Positions 13,001 through 22,416 of a DNA stretch of 25,947 bases are shown in pieces. Positions within the stretch are counted from its first letter, which is position 1. Each line of letters opens with the position of its first letter. Location: assembly GCA_003447785.1 (NCBI GenBank), contig DLYJ01000249.1, forward strand, positions 1-25,947, read 5' to 3'. The translations under genes were made by a program, and so were the position numbers. The notes under the pieces were generated by a model. That model saw nothing but the letters and a program-made list of their open reading frames with translations, ran no database searches and was not told where the DNA came from. The DNA comes from Treponema sp. (GTDB taxonomy: Bacteria > Spirochaetota > Spirochaetia > Treponematales > Treponemataceae).

Positions 13001-16000
13001 GTCCTTAGTTGCAATGTATGTGCTTCCTGAGTCTGCTGAAATGTTTACTGTATCCCACAAACTCAACTGGAGATATGTCTGAGTTTCAAGGCTTGTTGTA
13101 TTTTCATAACCTGCTGCCATACCTGTCAATGCAGCTGCATTACCGCTTGTAAAGTTTGCATTTGTAAACAGGATACCCTTACCGCTGATTGCTGTCAGAC
13201 TGTGAAATACAGGGTCTGTAATTGAAGTTGTTGTATCAACGCCTGTTAGTTCATCCTCATCCTTCAGGCTGCCTGTTACGGCAACACCTGTTGCAGGACC
13301 GACTGCCTCTTTATCCGAAAGTTCTGCAATGTACTTGATACCTTCGTAACTTCCGCTTCTGTCTGCACCGGACAAAAGTTCCATTGTTACGGCAAGCTTA
13401 TCCCGGACTGCAAACTTGGTTCCTGCAGAGTCTGTTGTTGTAAGGGTTACGCCTTCCTGTCCCTGACCTGTTTCAGTGAGACAAGAGTATGCGTAAGCAC
13501 TTGTATTAACACCATTTACCTTCTGTTTGTATTCAAATTCAAATGGCGCAAATTTATCGTCACCGTTCAAATCGGTTGCCAGGAATACCTTTGAAAGACG
13601 CGGCAGGTTGTTACTGATCATTGTCTTTGTCTCAGTTGAACTGATATTGCCGGCCTTATCGAATGCTACACAAATGATATCAGTTTCACCGTCAGGAAGT
13701 TCATCACTCATGATTGAAGTCTGAAGTGTGTACTTGCTTCCGGCCTTGTTTACGGTTTCGATAATACCGTCACCATCGTTTTCGGTCATTGTGTAACCTT
13801 CAGAAGGTGTTCCGCTTGCAATGCTTTCATTTGTATCACCTGTTGTTGATACATACTGAATTGCAAGAGCATACGGACAGAATGCGGTTGTTGCAGTACA
13901 TTTTTCAGAAAGACCTGTTACATAAATGCTTGTACCGGTTACCTTCTTAATCTGGTAGTAGATACCGTCAATCTGAATCAAACCGCCGGCCCTTACATTG
14001 CTGTCAGAAAGAGCAGATGCCGTTACATAAACGCCTGTACCGTCACTTTCAGTTGTTCCTGACAATGTAATGTTAACACCGTAGAGGTTGTGGTCATCGG
14101 TAACTGGATTTTCTGTCAGGGAAGTTGTTGCATAACCTGTTGCAGTCTGGTTAGTAAAGCCTGCGCTTGATCCGCCAGGAATCGGGTTATAAACCTTACC
14201 ATCCTTGAGGAAGTAGTAAGCCATCATTGTAAAGCCTGAATACTCTTCATTAAGGATAGTAGAAATACTTGTAAGTCCGCCGTTTGAATTAACGAGTTTG
14301 TTTCCTGCAACTGTTGCAAGACTTGTGTTACGTGTATTTCCTGAAGTCAGTTCACCGATTGTAGGTGCAGTATTATCAATCTTATATGTATAAGACTGAG
14401 TATTTGTCTTATTGTTTCCTGCTTCTTTAGCAGTAATTGTATAAGTAATGTCGCCTTCAAAGCGTGTATCAACCGGAATGTAAATCTTAACATTTACATT
14501 GCTGTCAGAACTTGTCTTATAGAAGTAACCGAACTTTGTCTCGTTTTTAGCCTGGATATTGTCAACGGATGCAGTTGCAGTCAGGTTACCGCCTGTTACA
14601 CTGCTCTTAACTTCGATGGAGCTGATTTTTGAAGCATGGTAAGCGTTGGCAACGATGTACCACTGTCCGTACTGATTTGTCAGGTATGAACCTGCATCGT
14701 AAGAAGTGTACTTCGAAGATTCACCGCTGGCGATAGTGTTATTTGTAAACTGGGCTGTTTCAACAAATGTGATTGTCGGAGCACCCTGAACGATGTTGAT
14801 TGTTACAGGGTCAGACCAGATTCCGGCCTTGCCAAGGTTATCAACGGCACAAACGCGTACATAAATTGTGCGTGTACCGCCTTCAAGTTCAAACTTGCCG
14901 TACTTGTTGATTACAAGAGCCCAGCTGATTGTATTTTCTGCCTTAATACCCCACCAGGTTGATTCAACACCGGTTGGACAGGTATCTGCATTGTATACGT
15001 TTTTAATTCCTGAATTTGGAAGAGTTGTTACATCAAGATATGTTGAATCACTGTTATCGTCACCGTAAGTCTGAGCGGCTGCAAGAACAGCATCGCTTAA
15101 AGACCATGTGATTTCTCCGGTAGTTGAATCCTTGACAGAACTAATCTGGAGGTAAACTGCGCTTACGCTTACGTTGTCTTCTGCACTACCCGTGATACGG
15201 ATTCGGTCACCAACTGTTGCGCCGGTCTGCGGATCAAGAATTGAAGAACTTGGTCTGTCGGCATCAGGGTTATAGCGCAGACGGTAGTTGCCTACAAAGC
15301 CTACATTGCCCAGTTCATCTTCAATCATAAAGTAAACCGGAATTGTGTAAACACCGCTGCTTACAGTCATGTAATAACCCTTTGGAGTATTTGCAGTGTT
15401 ACACATTGTTTCAAATGTAGGGTTGTGAGTTTTGTCGTCTTCTGTATTTGTTCCGCCGTCAAATGCAAACTTCCACTGAGTGTATGTGTCAGAAGACTTA
15501 TAGCTTCTCCATGAATAACTATCCGGGTCAGCAATGATTGTTGCGTAAGTTACTTCGTTTCCGTTTTCATCGCAAGGAGGAACAAGCCAGCTTACCTTTG
15601 CAATTCCGGCACCGAGAGATTCTGTTGCAGAACCTGCCATTGAAATTGTAGAAGTCAAAATGTCGTTTGAAACTTCATTTGTTCCGTTGCTCGTTGCGGC
15701 AGGGTTGTTTACCATGAAGTTTTCTGTTTCAACATCCTGGTCACAGTAGAATGAGTTGTTACCGTTACCTGTCATACTGCTTGTATCTGTTGCAGTTGCC
15801 TTAACAGAAACGTATCCGCTTGCAAAACTTTCAAGGTCAACAACAGAAGAAAGCCATGAAGTTGCTGTGTTGTCAGTTGTTGTTGTACCTGTCATTGTAA
15901 CAGCTGGAGCTGCAGCGCCGGAAGCAAGAGTTCCTGTAAGTTCAAGGTCGATATCATCGATACCGTTTGAGTCTTTTGCAGTAACCTTAAAGCGTGCGTA

Positions 16001-19000
16001 TCTGCGTACTTTACCGCCAAGTTTTGTTGTAGCGGCAAAGTCAGCAAATGCTGCGTTATCTGCGATTGAACTTGAGTCGCTGTATGCAACCTGGATGCTT
16101 TGAACCGACGGCGAGTTATTATCTGACTTATAAGTTAATACTGCCTTATTATCCATTACAGTTCCGTTCTTAACCTGGAAGCGTGGATTATTGTATACAG
16201 TGTATCCTGCTGCTGTCGCAGTTGAATAGAATACATGACCGCTATTATCTTTAATGTAGATATAAACAGTCTTGTTTCCGTCATCTTCGCTTGGCGGTGT
16301 ATATGTCCAGTCACCGCTTGTCTTGTTGTATGTGGTAGTTCCCTTACCGTCTGCTGTTGCAGTTACAACATCTCCTGATGTTGTAACGGTAAATCCGTCT
16401 GCGCTTGCAATTTCAGAACTGCTGATAATGAATGTCTCAACTACCTTTTCTGTTGTTGAGTCATCATCAGTTACAAGACCTGTAATCTTACCGCCTGTTG
16501 AATTCTTAATGATAAGTTTAGAAGCATCTCCGCCAGCAGACAAATCTGTAAGGTCAGAGAACCTGACTGTAGGTCTGTCTTTGCTCAAATCAACGGCAAA
16601 TTCTTCCCACTGGGCACCAGTTGCCTGAGGGCTCAGGTTCCATGAAATTGTTCCGTTGTTTGCCTTAGTGTAAGCGTTACAGTTACCTGCTTCGTCTACG
16701 GCAACAGGCAGAATGTAAACTGTATCCCGTCCGTCTGCTGCACTTGCTGCGGCAGATTTTGCCGTAAAGTCAAAGTCAAATCCGCTCCAGTTGTAAATAT
16801 CCTGCTCAGTTGTAATTTCGTCTCCAATCTGAGTCCAGCCTGCAGGTTTTCCGCTGTTGTCAGCAGGAGTTGTTGCAGAAGATGGATCTGTCAGTGTATA
16901 GAACAGCTTGAATGAAACAGGTTTGTGTCCGTCTGTTACGGTACCGCTCAAAGTATTTGTTCCGTTAAGACCAGTTGTACGGCTCAGGGCTGAACTGATT
17001 TTAGCCACAGGAGCAGTTGTATCAACGTCGATCTTAATTGCGTTTCCGTTATATTTGTTTCCGGCATTATCAAGGGCTACTGCCTTAACCTGATATACAG
17101 TTCCTGAAGTAAGGTTTGCAAGAACTGAAGCTGGAATTGTTGCGCTCCATGTTGCAGGAGTTACGCTTGTATCGAGAGTTGCGTTTCCTTCCCATGTTGA
17201 AGATGCACCGTATGTAAAGTTCAATGCAACGGAAGCAACACCCGAAGCATCGTCTGTTACTGTTCCGCTGAGAGAAATATCCAGAACGCCGTTTGTAAGA
17301 ACTGTTCCTGCGTCTGTATCGATAACAGGAGCAAGTTCATCACGGTAGATTTCTACCTGCTGAACGGCACTTGTGTTACCTGCATTATCAACGGCTACAA
17401 AGTAAACGCTGTTTGGAGTGCTTGATGCAATAAATTCACCGATATTTGAACTCCATGTGTGGTATCCGTTAGATGTTGTTCCAACAAATGAACTTGTTGC
17501 AGTTGAAGTATCAGCTGTGGCCGGAGCGGCAGCACCAGGAGCGGCTACCCATGCGTAAATCTGATTTACACCAGAGCCTGTTTCTTCAAAGCATCCGTCA
17601 AACTTAAGTGATGCGCCGTTATACCAGTTATGTCCTGAAGCAAGTACGTGGTTCTTGCCGGATACCTGGAAGTACTTTGTTACCGCATTTTCGGTCCAGC
17701 TGTTTTTCCATACTGGAGGTGTCATATCAACTTCTGTTGCAAGGCTTGTTGTTTTAGAAACGCGTCCTGCAACGTCTGTTGTTGTAATGTCAAATGTCCA
17801 TGAACCGTTGGAAGCGCTGCCTCCAACCAGAGTGATTGTAAATGTCTTTGCGGCTTTGTCTGCTGCCAGGGTGTAACCTGAGTTACCGGAAGCAACTGTA
17901 GTTCCTGATTTCTTTGCCACTACATCAATTGAACTCAATCCGCTGCTTTCTGTAATTGCACCGCTGATTACAAGGGTTGCACCGTCTGCAATGTAAGTCG
18001 GGATACTGTCCCGTGCGGCAGAGTTGAGGGCAAATGTTGTTGCAATAACAGGTTTTGCAAAGTCCACTGTAATTCCGGTGAATGAAGTTACATCAGAAAT
18101 GTTTCCGTTTTGGTCAGTTGCCCAGAATGTAAATGATTTGTCTGAGCCTTCAGTAAGTGGAATATCTTCAATACGCCAGTTAGTCTGTCCGGCAAATGAC
18201 GTAATAGCAGCCTGTTCAGTGCCGTTTACCGTGTAATGAAGTTCTTTTGTTCCTGCAAGGTTATCAGACCAGGTACCTGTAAATGTGTAAGTTTCCTGGT
18301 CAAAGATTTCTGCTCCAGTTGAAGCAAGAGTATTGTTTACGGTAATTGTCGGAGCAGTGCTGTCCATGTCGAATGTAAACTGCTTTTTAGAAGCTTCCTC
18401 TGTTTTACCTGCCTTGTCTTTTGCACTTACTGTAACGATGTAAGAACCGTCACCCGTAAAGCTGTAACTGTATCCGGCAGCAGAGCCTGTGCTGAGAGAT
18501 GAGATATAAGCACTGTTGTCTGTTGAATTATATTCAAATGTTCCTGAATAATTTTCCTCTCCCTTTGTAAGCCGAGTACCGCTTACGGCATCTCCAAGAT
18601 AGAATGTCGGAGGGTTGGAATCGTTTGTACCTGTTGCGGTTACACTTACTGTAATACTTTCAAGATTGAGTTCTGTGACAGTACCGGAAGCTGTTGCCTT
18701 TGTACGTGCAGCATTCCAGCCGACTGCATTGGCAGTCACAACCGGTGCACTTGAATCCAGTGTTACAGCAGTTCCCTTTATAGAACCGATGTTGCCTGAG
18801 TTATCAACTGCGGCAAAATAAACCTCATAGCTGTTGCTTTCAATGAGCTGTCCAAAGTCTGCGTATGCAGTCCATGTACCGTCCTTAAAGGAAACATCCT
18901 TCCATGGTGAACCTTCTCCAGCTGTGTAAGTAGGAGCGTCTGCACCCTGAGAAACTATTGTGTAATAAACACCTGCGATTCCTGACTCAGTATCACTTTC

Positions 19001-22000
19001 AACATAAGATCCCTTATAAATCTGGGAGCTAGTTTTATCGATGAAGCGGTTGGAAGGTTCCTGGGTGATTTCAAGTGTCGGAGGGTTTGTATCAACAGTC
19101 TGTGGGATTGTGTTTACTACTGTTGAGCGTCCAACCTTGTCTTCTGCGGTCAAAGTAAAGATCCATGAACCGTTGTTTGTCCAGTTACCCGAACCATCCT
19201 TGAGTGCTACACGAACTGTGTATGACTTGATTGTAGAAGTACTTGTAGACTCTTTTACATTTACGTAATTTGCGGCCAGGTTTTCAACCGTTGTATTATC
19301 ATGTTTTACGCCAACTGTCAGGCTGTCCAGAAGCTGGTCGCTTGCAGTAACTGTAAATTCAATTGCGGTGTCGCCTGTACCGTAGTAGCCGTTGAGCTTT
19401 GTTGTAGAAATTGACGGCCCCTCATTATCTACTACAAAGCAGAACTTCTCTGATGTTGCAACTTTTCCGTTGGAGTCTTTTGCGCTCACCACTGCAAAGT
19501 ATGTTCCTTCTTCTGATGGAACTGCAGCAGAAAGCTGGCTGATTTTACCAGTCTTTTCTACAGTTCCGACTTTAGTTGTTCCGTCGGCTGCATAGAAGGT
19601 AACTGTTGCACTTGCAATTGCGTCATCATCGCTCAGGTTTGCAAGCAGGTTTTTATTTGTTGAACTGAAGAAGTTTGTAGTTGAATCAATGCCTGAAACA
19701 TCAGTTACTGTTGAATCAGCGTTAGAGAACTTAATCTGCGGCTTATCAGTATCCTGATTGATTACGATGTTTTCGTCGAGGGCGTAGATTTCCTTGTTGT
19801 ATGCCTTTGTACTTGCACTTCCAACGTGACCTACAATGTCTTCTGCATATACAATAACTTCAATTTCCTTTCCGTCTGTATATTTTGTTGTATCAATTTT
19901 ATTGTTGAATGAGGTCTTTGTGACAAGATTGTCCGGATCAAGAGAAGTATATACTTCTTCACCGCCTACAAAAATCTTGTACCACATGCTCTTGAGAATG
20001 TAATTTTCTGCAATGGAACCCTTGAATTCAATACTTCCGTTAACGTAAGTGTGATTCTTGTCTGCTGCTCCATCATAGAAATTATCACCTTCAATTACAG
20101 GAGTAACTGCAGTAAATTCAACAACAGGTGTAATTCTATCGATACGCACATTGTTTTCTTTTTCGCCCGACTGACCTGAAGTAGAAGTTACCAATGCATA
20201 CAGTGTGTAGAGATAATCAGCACCCTCGCCTGCAGCGATTTTTGTGTAACTGTCTGCCTGGCTTGGAGTAAATGTCCATGTTCCATCGGCTGCGATGGTA
20301 AGACCTGCCACATTGCTCCATGTTTTTGTATTTGAATTATATGTAGATTTTACGTAGATATAATCATCCAGGGTTGTACCTGTAGATTCGTCTTCTACAG
20401 TGAGTTTTAATTCAAGTGACTTGAATGGAGTTTCTTTTGTTGTAATTTTACCTGTATATGAAAATTCCGAGGTTGCCTGAGAAGAATTGTTTGTCGGAGT
20501 GTTGATTGCGACTGTTGGTGGAGTACCTGCTGCCTGACCATGGAAACCGTAGTAGTTTTTCTGGCTGAATTCAACAAGGTCAGCATCGTTACCGGTTACT
20601 GCCACAAAGTAGTAGTAATCCTGAACGATGGATATGATATCTTTATCCAATACAACAGGGATTGTTACAGAACTTACAGAACCTTTTGAATAATCCTTGT
20701 AATCATAGAGGAGAACAAATCCTGTTTCATTTTTAATATTTGTAAGTGTTTCTTCATCAAATTCAAGAGTTGCTTTTGTGGGATTTTCTGCATCCTGATA
20801 CATTGCAGCCTTTGTGAGTGCTGTAAGTTTTTGAATTTTTGAATCCAGCTCAGTTTCTGTGAGCGCAGTGGTGCCCGAGTCAATAATCCAGACTTTCATA
20901 GTCTGAGGAAGGAGTTTAACATCATCAAGACCCATGCTTGCAGTTACAGTGATTGTACCGCCGGCAGAACCGTCCTGAGGAATAAAGCCGTCTGTAAAAT
21001 CATACTGGAAGCCGCTTACCGCATAAGTCGGGTTTGCAGCCGGGTTGAGTGAGAATGAAGGTGCCTCATCCTTTAAACCGGTGTTTTTTGCTGCACTTGT
21101 AAGGGCTGAAAGAATTTCGCTTGAAGTAGAAACAGCGCCGTTTGTGCCTGTAACTGTTTCTGCGGCAGTTTTATTAAGAATTGTCTTTAATACAGCGTAT
21201 GAAAGTCCCTTGCCGGCCTTGTCGCTTACGAGAGACTGGTAAACATCGTCGTAAAGATAAACAGTGCTTGTTGTGTTACCCTTGCTTACGCCTGAGTCAG
21301 CCGGATCCTGATAAAGTTTTGCGTTATCAGTCAGCTTGATTGAACAATAATACTGTTCTGTCGTACCGTAGTGGATTGAAGAAACATCATAGATTTCTTC
21401 GTAACGCTGGTTTACAGTAGTTGTTCCGTTTTCGATATAGCGTGCAATCTGAACGCTTGTTCCGCCGGCTGTGGCAATGTCATTTTCAATATAAGGGGTT
21501 GAGTTTACCTGTGTACCGGTTGAATCAAAAATATTAACTTCCATCTCATCGATTGAGTGGTCGTCAACGATTGTACCTTCAACTGCAAATACGGAACCAA
21601 GTTCAGTAAAGTTTGATGAACCATAAACTACTGCAGGACTTGATAAAACAAAGAATGGGGCAGTGTTGTCAATTTCGAAGGAAGTGGAAGCAAGACCTGA
21701 TTTGTGGCCTGCATTATCGTAGGCGATTACGTCTACCGCATAGTTACCGTCGGCCAGGGTCCAGCCGTTATAACCAAGTTCTTCGTCTCCCAGGAACGGG
21801 TTAAATTCAATCTGCCATGATTTCTGGTCAGAGGCAATTTCTGCATCGCGGGTTTCTACAATTTTAGTTTCCTTGTCGATTCGTTTTAAGGTAACTTCTA
21901 CCTTTGTTACGGCTTTATCATCACCACATGTTCCGGCAACGACAAAGTTTTCCATAATTGCCGAGCCAAGAGGCGGATAGGTGATGGACAGTGTAGGAGA

Positions 22001-22108
22001 TTCCGTATCGACACTTTCGCCGAGTCCGACACCTTCACTACAGCCTGTAAGGGCAAGAATTGCAATAATGCCTGCTAAGCCTACCAGTTTTGTTAAAACA
22101 CTTTTCAT
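10031..22108 (-). CDS. Giant Ig-like-repeat surface lipoprotein (4025 aa)
   Basis: One uninterrupted frame of 12 kb. ATG at 22108 has GGGGG six bases upstream. The lipoprotein signal peptide ends LALTGC (Cys23), and an acidic stretch (SEGVGLGESVDTE) follows. From about residue 34 to 3250 the protein is a chain of about twenty Ig-like domains, marked by boundary motifs such as DTESPTLSI, DNTAPFFVL, DTNPPTLEI, DSTAPTITV, DTTAPVAKI and DNTAPTIGE, each followed by strand-rich, Thr/Ser-rich sequence and often an A.D.AGN loop. About 3250-3350 resembles an IPT/TIG domain (VSEGETVTVYGYNFG). About 3385-4025 is different: recurring blades with W and D/N-G loops (PVMTADKNGNLRASW, SMKLDGGNNIHIMYN), perhaps a beta-propeller. 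Known proteins of this build act in adhesion or as structural stalks; the function here is unknown. It follows the Ig-barrel gene on the same strand after 308 bases. Confidence 0.9.
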   Translation of the reverse strand: MKSVLTKLVGLAGIIAILALTGCSEGVGLGESVDTESPTLSITYPPLGSAIMENFVVAGTCGDDKAVTKVEVTLKRIDKETKIVETRDAEIASDQKSWQIEFNPFLGDEELGYNGWTLADGNYAVDVIAYDNAGHKSGLASTSFEIDNTAPFFVLSSPAVVYGSSNFTELGSVFAVEGTIVDDHSIDEMEVNIFDSTGTQVNSTPYIENDIATAGGTSVQIARYIENGTTTVNQRYEEIYDVSSIHYGTTEQYYCSIKLTDNAKLYQDPADSGVSKGNTTSTVYLYDDVYQSLVSDKAGKGLSYAVLKTILNKTAAETVTGTNGAVSTSSEILSALTSAAKNTGLKDEAPSFSLNPAANPTYAVSGFQYDFTDGFIPQDGSAGGTITVTASMGLDDVKLLPQTMKVWIIDSGTTALTETELDSKIQKLTALTKAAMYQDAENPTKATLEFDEETLTNIKNETGFVLLYDYKDYSKGSVSSVTIPVVLDKDIISIVQDYYYFVAVTGNDADLVEFSQKNYYGFHGQAAGTPPTVAINTPTNNSSQATSEFSYTGKITTKETPFKSLELKLTVEDESTGTTLDDYIYVKSTYNSNTKTWSNVAGLTIAADGTWTFTPSQADSYTKIAAGEGADYLYTLYALVTSTSGQSGEKENNVRIDRITPVVEFTAVTPVIEGDNFYDGAADKNHTYVNGSIEFKGSIAENYILKSMWYKIFVGGEEVYTSLDPDNLVTKTSFNNKIDTTKYTDGKEIEVIVYAEDIVGHVGSASTKAYNKEIYALDENIVINQDTDKPQIKFSNADSTVTDVSGIDSTTNFFSSTNKNLLANLSDDDAIASATVTFYAADGTTKVGTVEKTGKISQLSAAVPSEEGTYFAVVSAKDSNGKVATSEKFCFVVDNEGPSISTTKLNGYYGTGDTAIEFTVTASDQLLDSLTVGVKHDNTTVENLAANYVNVKESTSTSTIKSYTVRVALKDGSGNWTNNGSWIFTLTAEDKVGRSTVVNTIPQTVDTNPPTLEITQEPSNRFIDKTSSQIYKGSYVESDTESGIAGVYYTIVSQGADAPTYTAGEGSPWKDVSFKDGTWTAYADFGQLIESNSYEVYFAAVDNSGNIGSIKGTAVTLDSSAPVVTANAVGWNAARTKATASGTVTELNLESITVSVTATGTNDSNPPTFYLGDAVSGTRLTKGEENYSGTFEYNSTDNSAYISSLSTGSAAGYSYSFTGDGSYIVTVSAKDKAGKTEEASKKQFTFDMDSTAPTITVNNTLASTGAEIFDQETYTFTGTWSDNLAGTKELHYTVNGTEQAAITSFAGQTNWRIEDIPLTEGSDKSFTFWATDQNGNISDVTSFTGITVDFAKPVIATTFALNSAARDSIPTYIADGATLVISGAITESSGLSSIDVVAKKSGTTVASGNSGYTLAADKAAKTFTITLVGGSASNGSWTFDITTTDVAGRVSKTTSLATEVDMTPPVWKNSWTENAVTKYFQVSGKNHVLASGHNWYNGASLKFDGCFEETGSGVNQIYAWVAAPGAAAPATADTSTATSSFVGTTSNGYHTWSSNIGEFIASSTPNSVYFVAVDNAGNTSAVQQVEIYRDELAPVIDTDAGTVLTNGVLDISLSGTVTDDASGVASVALNFTYGASSTWEGNATLDTSVTPATWSATIPASVLANLTSGTVYQVKAVALDNAGNKYNGNAIKIDVDTTAPVAKISSALSRTTGLNGTNTLSGTVTDGHKPVSFKLFYTLTDPSSATTPADNSGKPAGWTQIGDEITTEQDIYNWSGFDFDFTAKSAAASAADGRDTVYILPVAVDEAGNCNAYTKANNGTISWNLSPQATGAQWEEFAVDLSKDRPTVRFSDLTDLSAGGDASKLIIKNSTGGKITGLVTDDDSTTEKVVETFIISSSEIASADGFTVTTSGDVVTATADGKGTTTYNKTSGDWTYTPPSEDDGNKTVYIYIKDNSGHVFYSTATAAGYTVYNNPRFQVKNGTVMDNKAVLTYKSDNNSPSVQSIQVAYSDSSSIADNAAFADFAATTKLGGKVRRYARFKVTAKDSNGIDDIDLELTGTLASGAAAPAVTMTGTTTTDNTATSWLSSVVDLESFASGYVSVKATATDTSSMTGNGNNSFYCDQDVETENFMVNNPAATSNGTNEVSNDILTSTISMAGSATESLGAGIAKVSWLVPPCDENGNEVTYATIIADPDSYSWRSYKSSDTYTQWKFAFDGGTNTEDDKTHNPTFETMCNTANTPKGYYMTVSSGVYTIPVYFMIEDELGNVGFVGNYRLRYNPDADRPSSSILDPQTGATVGDRIRITGSAEDNVSVSAVYLQISSVKDSTTGEITWSLSDAVLAAAQTYGDDNSDSTYLDVTTLPNSGIKNVYNADTCPTGVESTWWGIKAENTISWALVINKYGKFELEGGTRTIYVRVCAVDNLGKAGIWSDPVTINIVQGAPTITFVETAQFTNNTIASGESSKYTSYDAGSYLTNQYGQWYIVANAYHASKISSIEVKSSVTGGNLTATASVDNIQAKNETKFGYFYKTSSDSNVNVKIYIPVDTRFEGDITYTITAKEAGNNKTNTQSYTYKIDNTAPTIGELTSGNTRNTSLATVAGNKLVNSNGGLTSISTILNEEYSGFTMMAYYFLKDGKVYNPIPGGSSAGFTNQTATGYATTSLTENPVTDDHNLYGVNITLSGTTESDGTGVYVTASALSDSNVRAGGLIQIDGIYYQIKKVTGTSIYVTGLSEKCTATTAFCPYALAIQYVSTTGDTNESIASGTPSEGYTMTENDGDGIIETVNKAGSKYTLQTSIMSDELPDGETDIICVAFDKAGNISSTETKTMISNNLPRLSKVFLATDLNGDDKFAPFEFEYKQKVNGVNTSAYAYSCLTETGQGQEGVTLTTTDSAGTKFAVRDKLAVTMELLSGADRSGSYEGIKYIAELSDKEAVGPATGVAVTGSLKDEDELTGVDTTTSITDPVFHSLTAISGKGILFTNANFTSGNAAALTGMAAGYENTTSLETQTYLQLSLWDTVNISADSGSTYIATKDSVDSTTGKVTYGNQYTYINIPVYIDIVDDVAPKGTITPFYWNSADEDDNSLYYNEGSPVGHIDLGKYRTGFIPGVSGVIKVEGVASDDQRMASFTVKVGTTIDATLTYVPTATSDATKWVPVGSTTFTKGYYLFATGDSLSQSGHTVNWTMYLDTAQIGNGDKEITVTTTQARTGSTLHSTPGTTQTGNRITQTGNGINSEFDATAVTGYCKVHVAPYITSIDRGDLTDISDGAMNRSKYGHYPVSEGETVTVYGYNFGTSGSWKVGNNDAVNYTKTADSTYKSVSKFTMVVPAKSGNLTVTSAGVASENNSNEDPTISGNIVTAATAGKGYNAETFQMKGNSTKYYADDDRYLSVWNLGNYFNSTDGGYESQYPVMTADKNGNLRASWGAISNSNIMFSQGLTKAAVPIYRNYDQPAPYSGVAIDTKSGNDTYLGSAVVTFIQEHGGNGNSFSRNGLSSAVIDGGAAAVQINKTEVEGTMNYGGMSVQVTGNPKFQMDGTNYTAFYNLASYDANRRFSSFENPHSARFGKYTHSIWYDNVTEGLKYSVVDVTDGNFSNGTGADSGISGAIAGWVVLDGGYTGQDRMHTFTKTDGSANTSLHNNNRGHVETGASGTYANYSTDVFLATGVPNNAANGNTTPDKNGNVNTKSSNYISAATATSITTQDLTVTLGTDIKVGDTIALLDNYFGNFKIEFRTITEVDAQNNKISWSGNVDFITEHGGKDYLSAAIYHGNMNVVSTANKSRNFSTFQTAATDVSSSAGSSAAIDVMTIGYPVVAYYDAANSKLKVVVANAQKPSTAANWTRLDPNVKCSGEVSMKLDGGNNIHIMYNNEDGQMCYLYGTYKDGSYTWGTEEVVDETGSLSYGNISVVYNGTTYIPAMTWLNKANTANGVKYAYRTVAPAGDTVYKDRWDFMIIPALGNGHYALKENKISLESSNNWTSPTATVLQNQLAGANANYKATATPATVDSVIAYKTSKAYETAYLKSE

Positions 22109-22193
22109 AATTAACCCCCAACTACTTTTTTATATACAATTGACTGCAGCACATATATGAGGACAATGCCTGCAGTTTATTTAAAACAACATA

Positions 22194-22215
22194 AACTGCC
22201 CGCGAACGGGCAGTT
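22194..22215 (-). terminator. UUCG-loop terminator between the two Ig-repeat genes
   Basis: On the minus strand AACTGCCCG and CGGGCAGTT form a perfect 9-bp stem with the very stable loop TTCG, followed by the T-rich TATGTTGTTTT. Read on the plus strand the tail is AATTTTTA, so it may work both ways. It lies about 200 bases after the stop of the Ig-barrel gene and 85 bases before the ATG of the giant gene, and so should separate them into two transcripts or reduce read-through. Confidence 0.65.
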
Positions 22216-22230
22216 AATTTTTATCCAACC

Positions 22231-22407
22231 TGGCGCGACACGGATGCCACTGCCCACGGACGGGCAGCCACAGCCTCACACCGCAAAAAGCGAAAGCTTT
22301 TTGTCAACCTTGGCGAGGCACGGATGCCACTGCCCACGGATGGGCAGCTACAGCCTCACACCGCAAAAAGCGGAGCTTTTTGTCAACTTTGGCGAGGCAC
22401 GGATGCC
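22231..22407. repeat. 80-bp tandem repeat made of nested palindromes
   Basis: Units 22231-22310 and 22311-22389 are near-identical, and the first 18 bases recur at 22390-22407; the terminator region 22196-22230 looks like an older, diverged unit. Each full unit holds CTGCCC..GGGCAG with a short loop containing ACGGA and AAAAAGC..GCTTTTT; from the second unit on there is also GGCACGGATGCC. The array fills most of the 308-base gap between the two surface genes. The only plus-strand frame across it is a product of the repeat and not a gene. A promoter for the giant gene is not clear; TATATA at 22134-22129 is a possible -10 without a good -35. Confidence 0.85.
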
Positions 22408-22416
22408 GAGCAAAAG

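Noticed and set aside
22231..22407. CRISPR array
   Set aside because: The units are in direct contact with no unique spacers, and there are only about two and a quarter copies; no cas gene is present.
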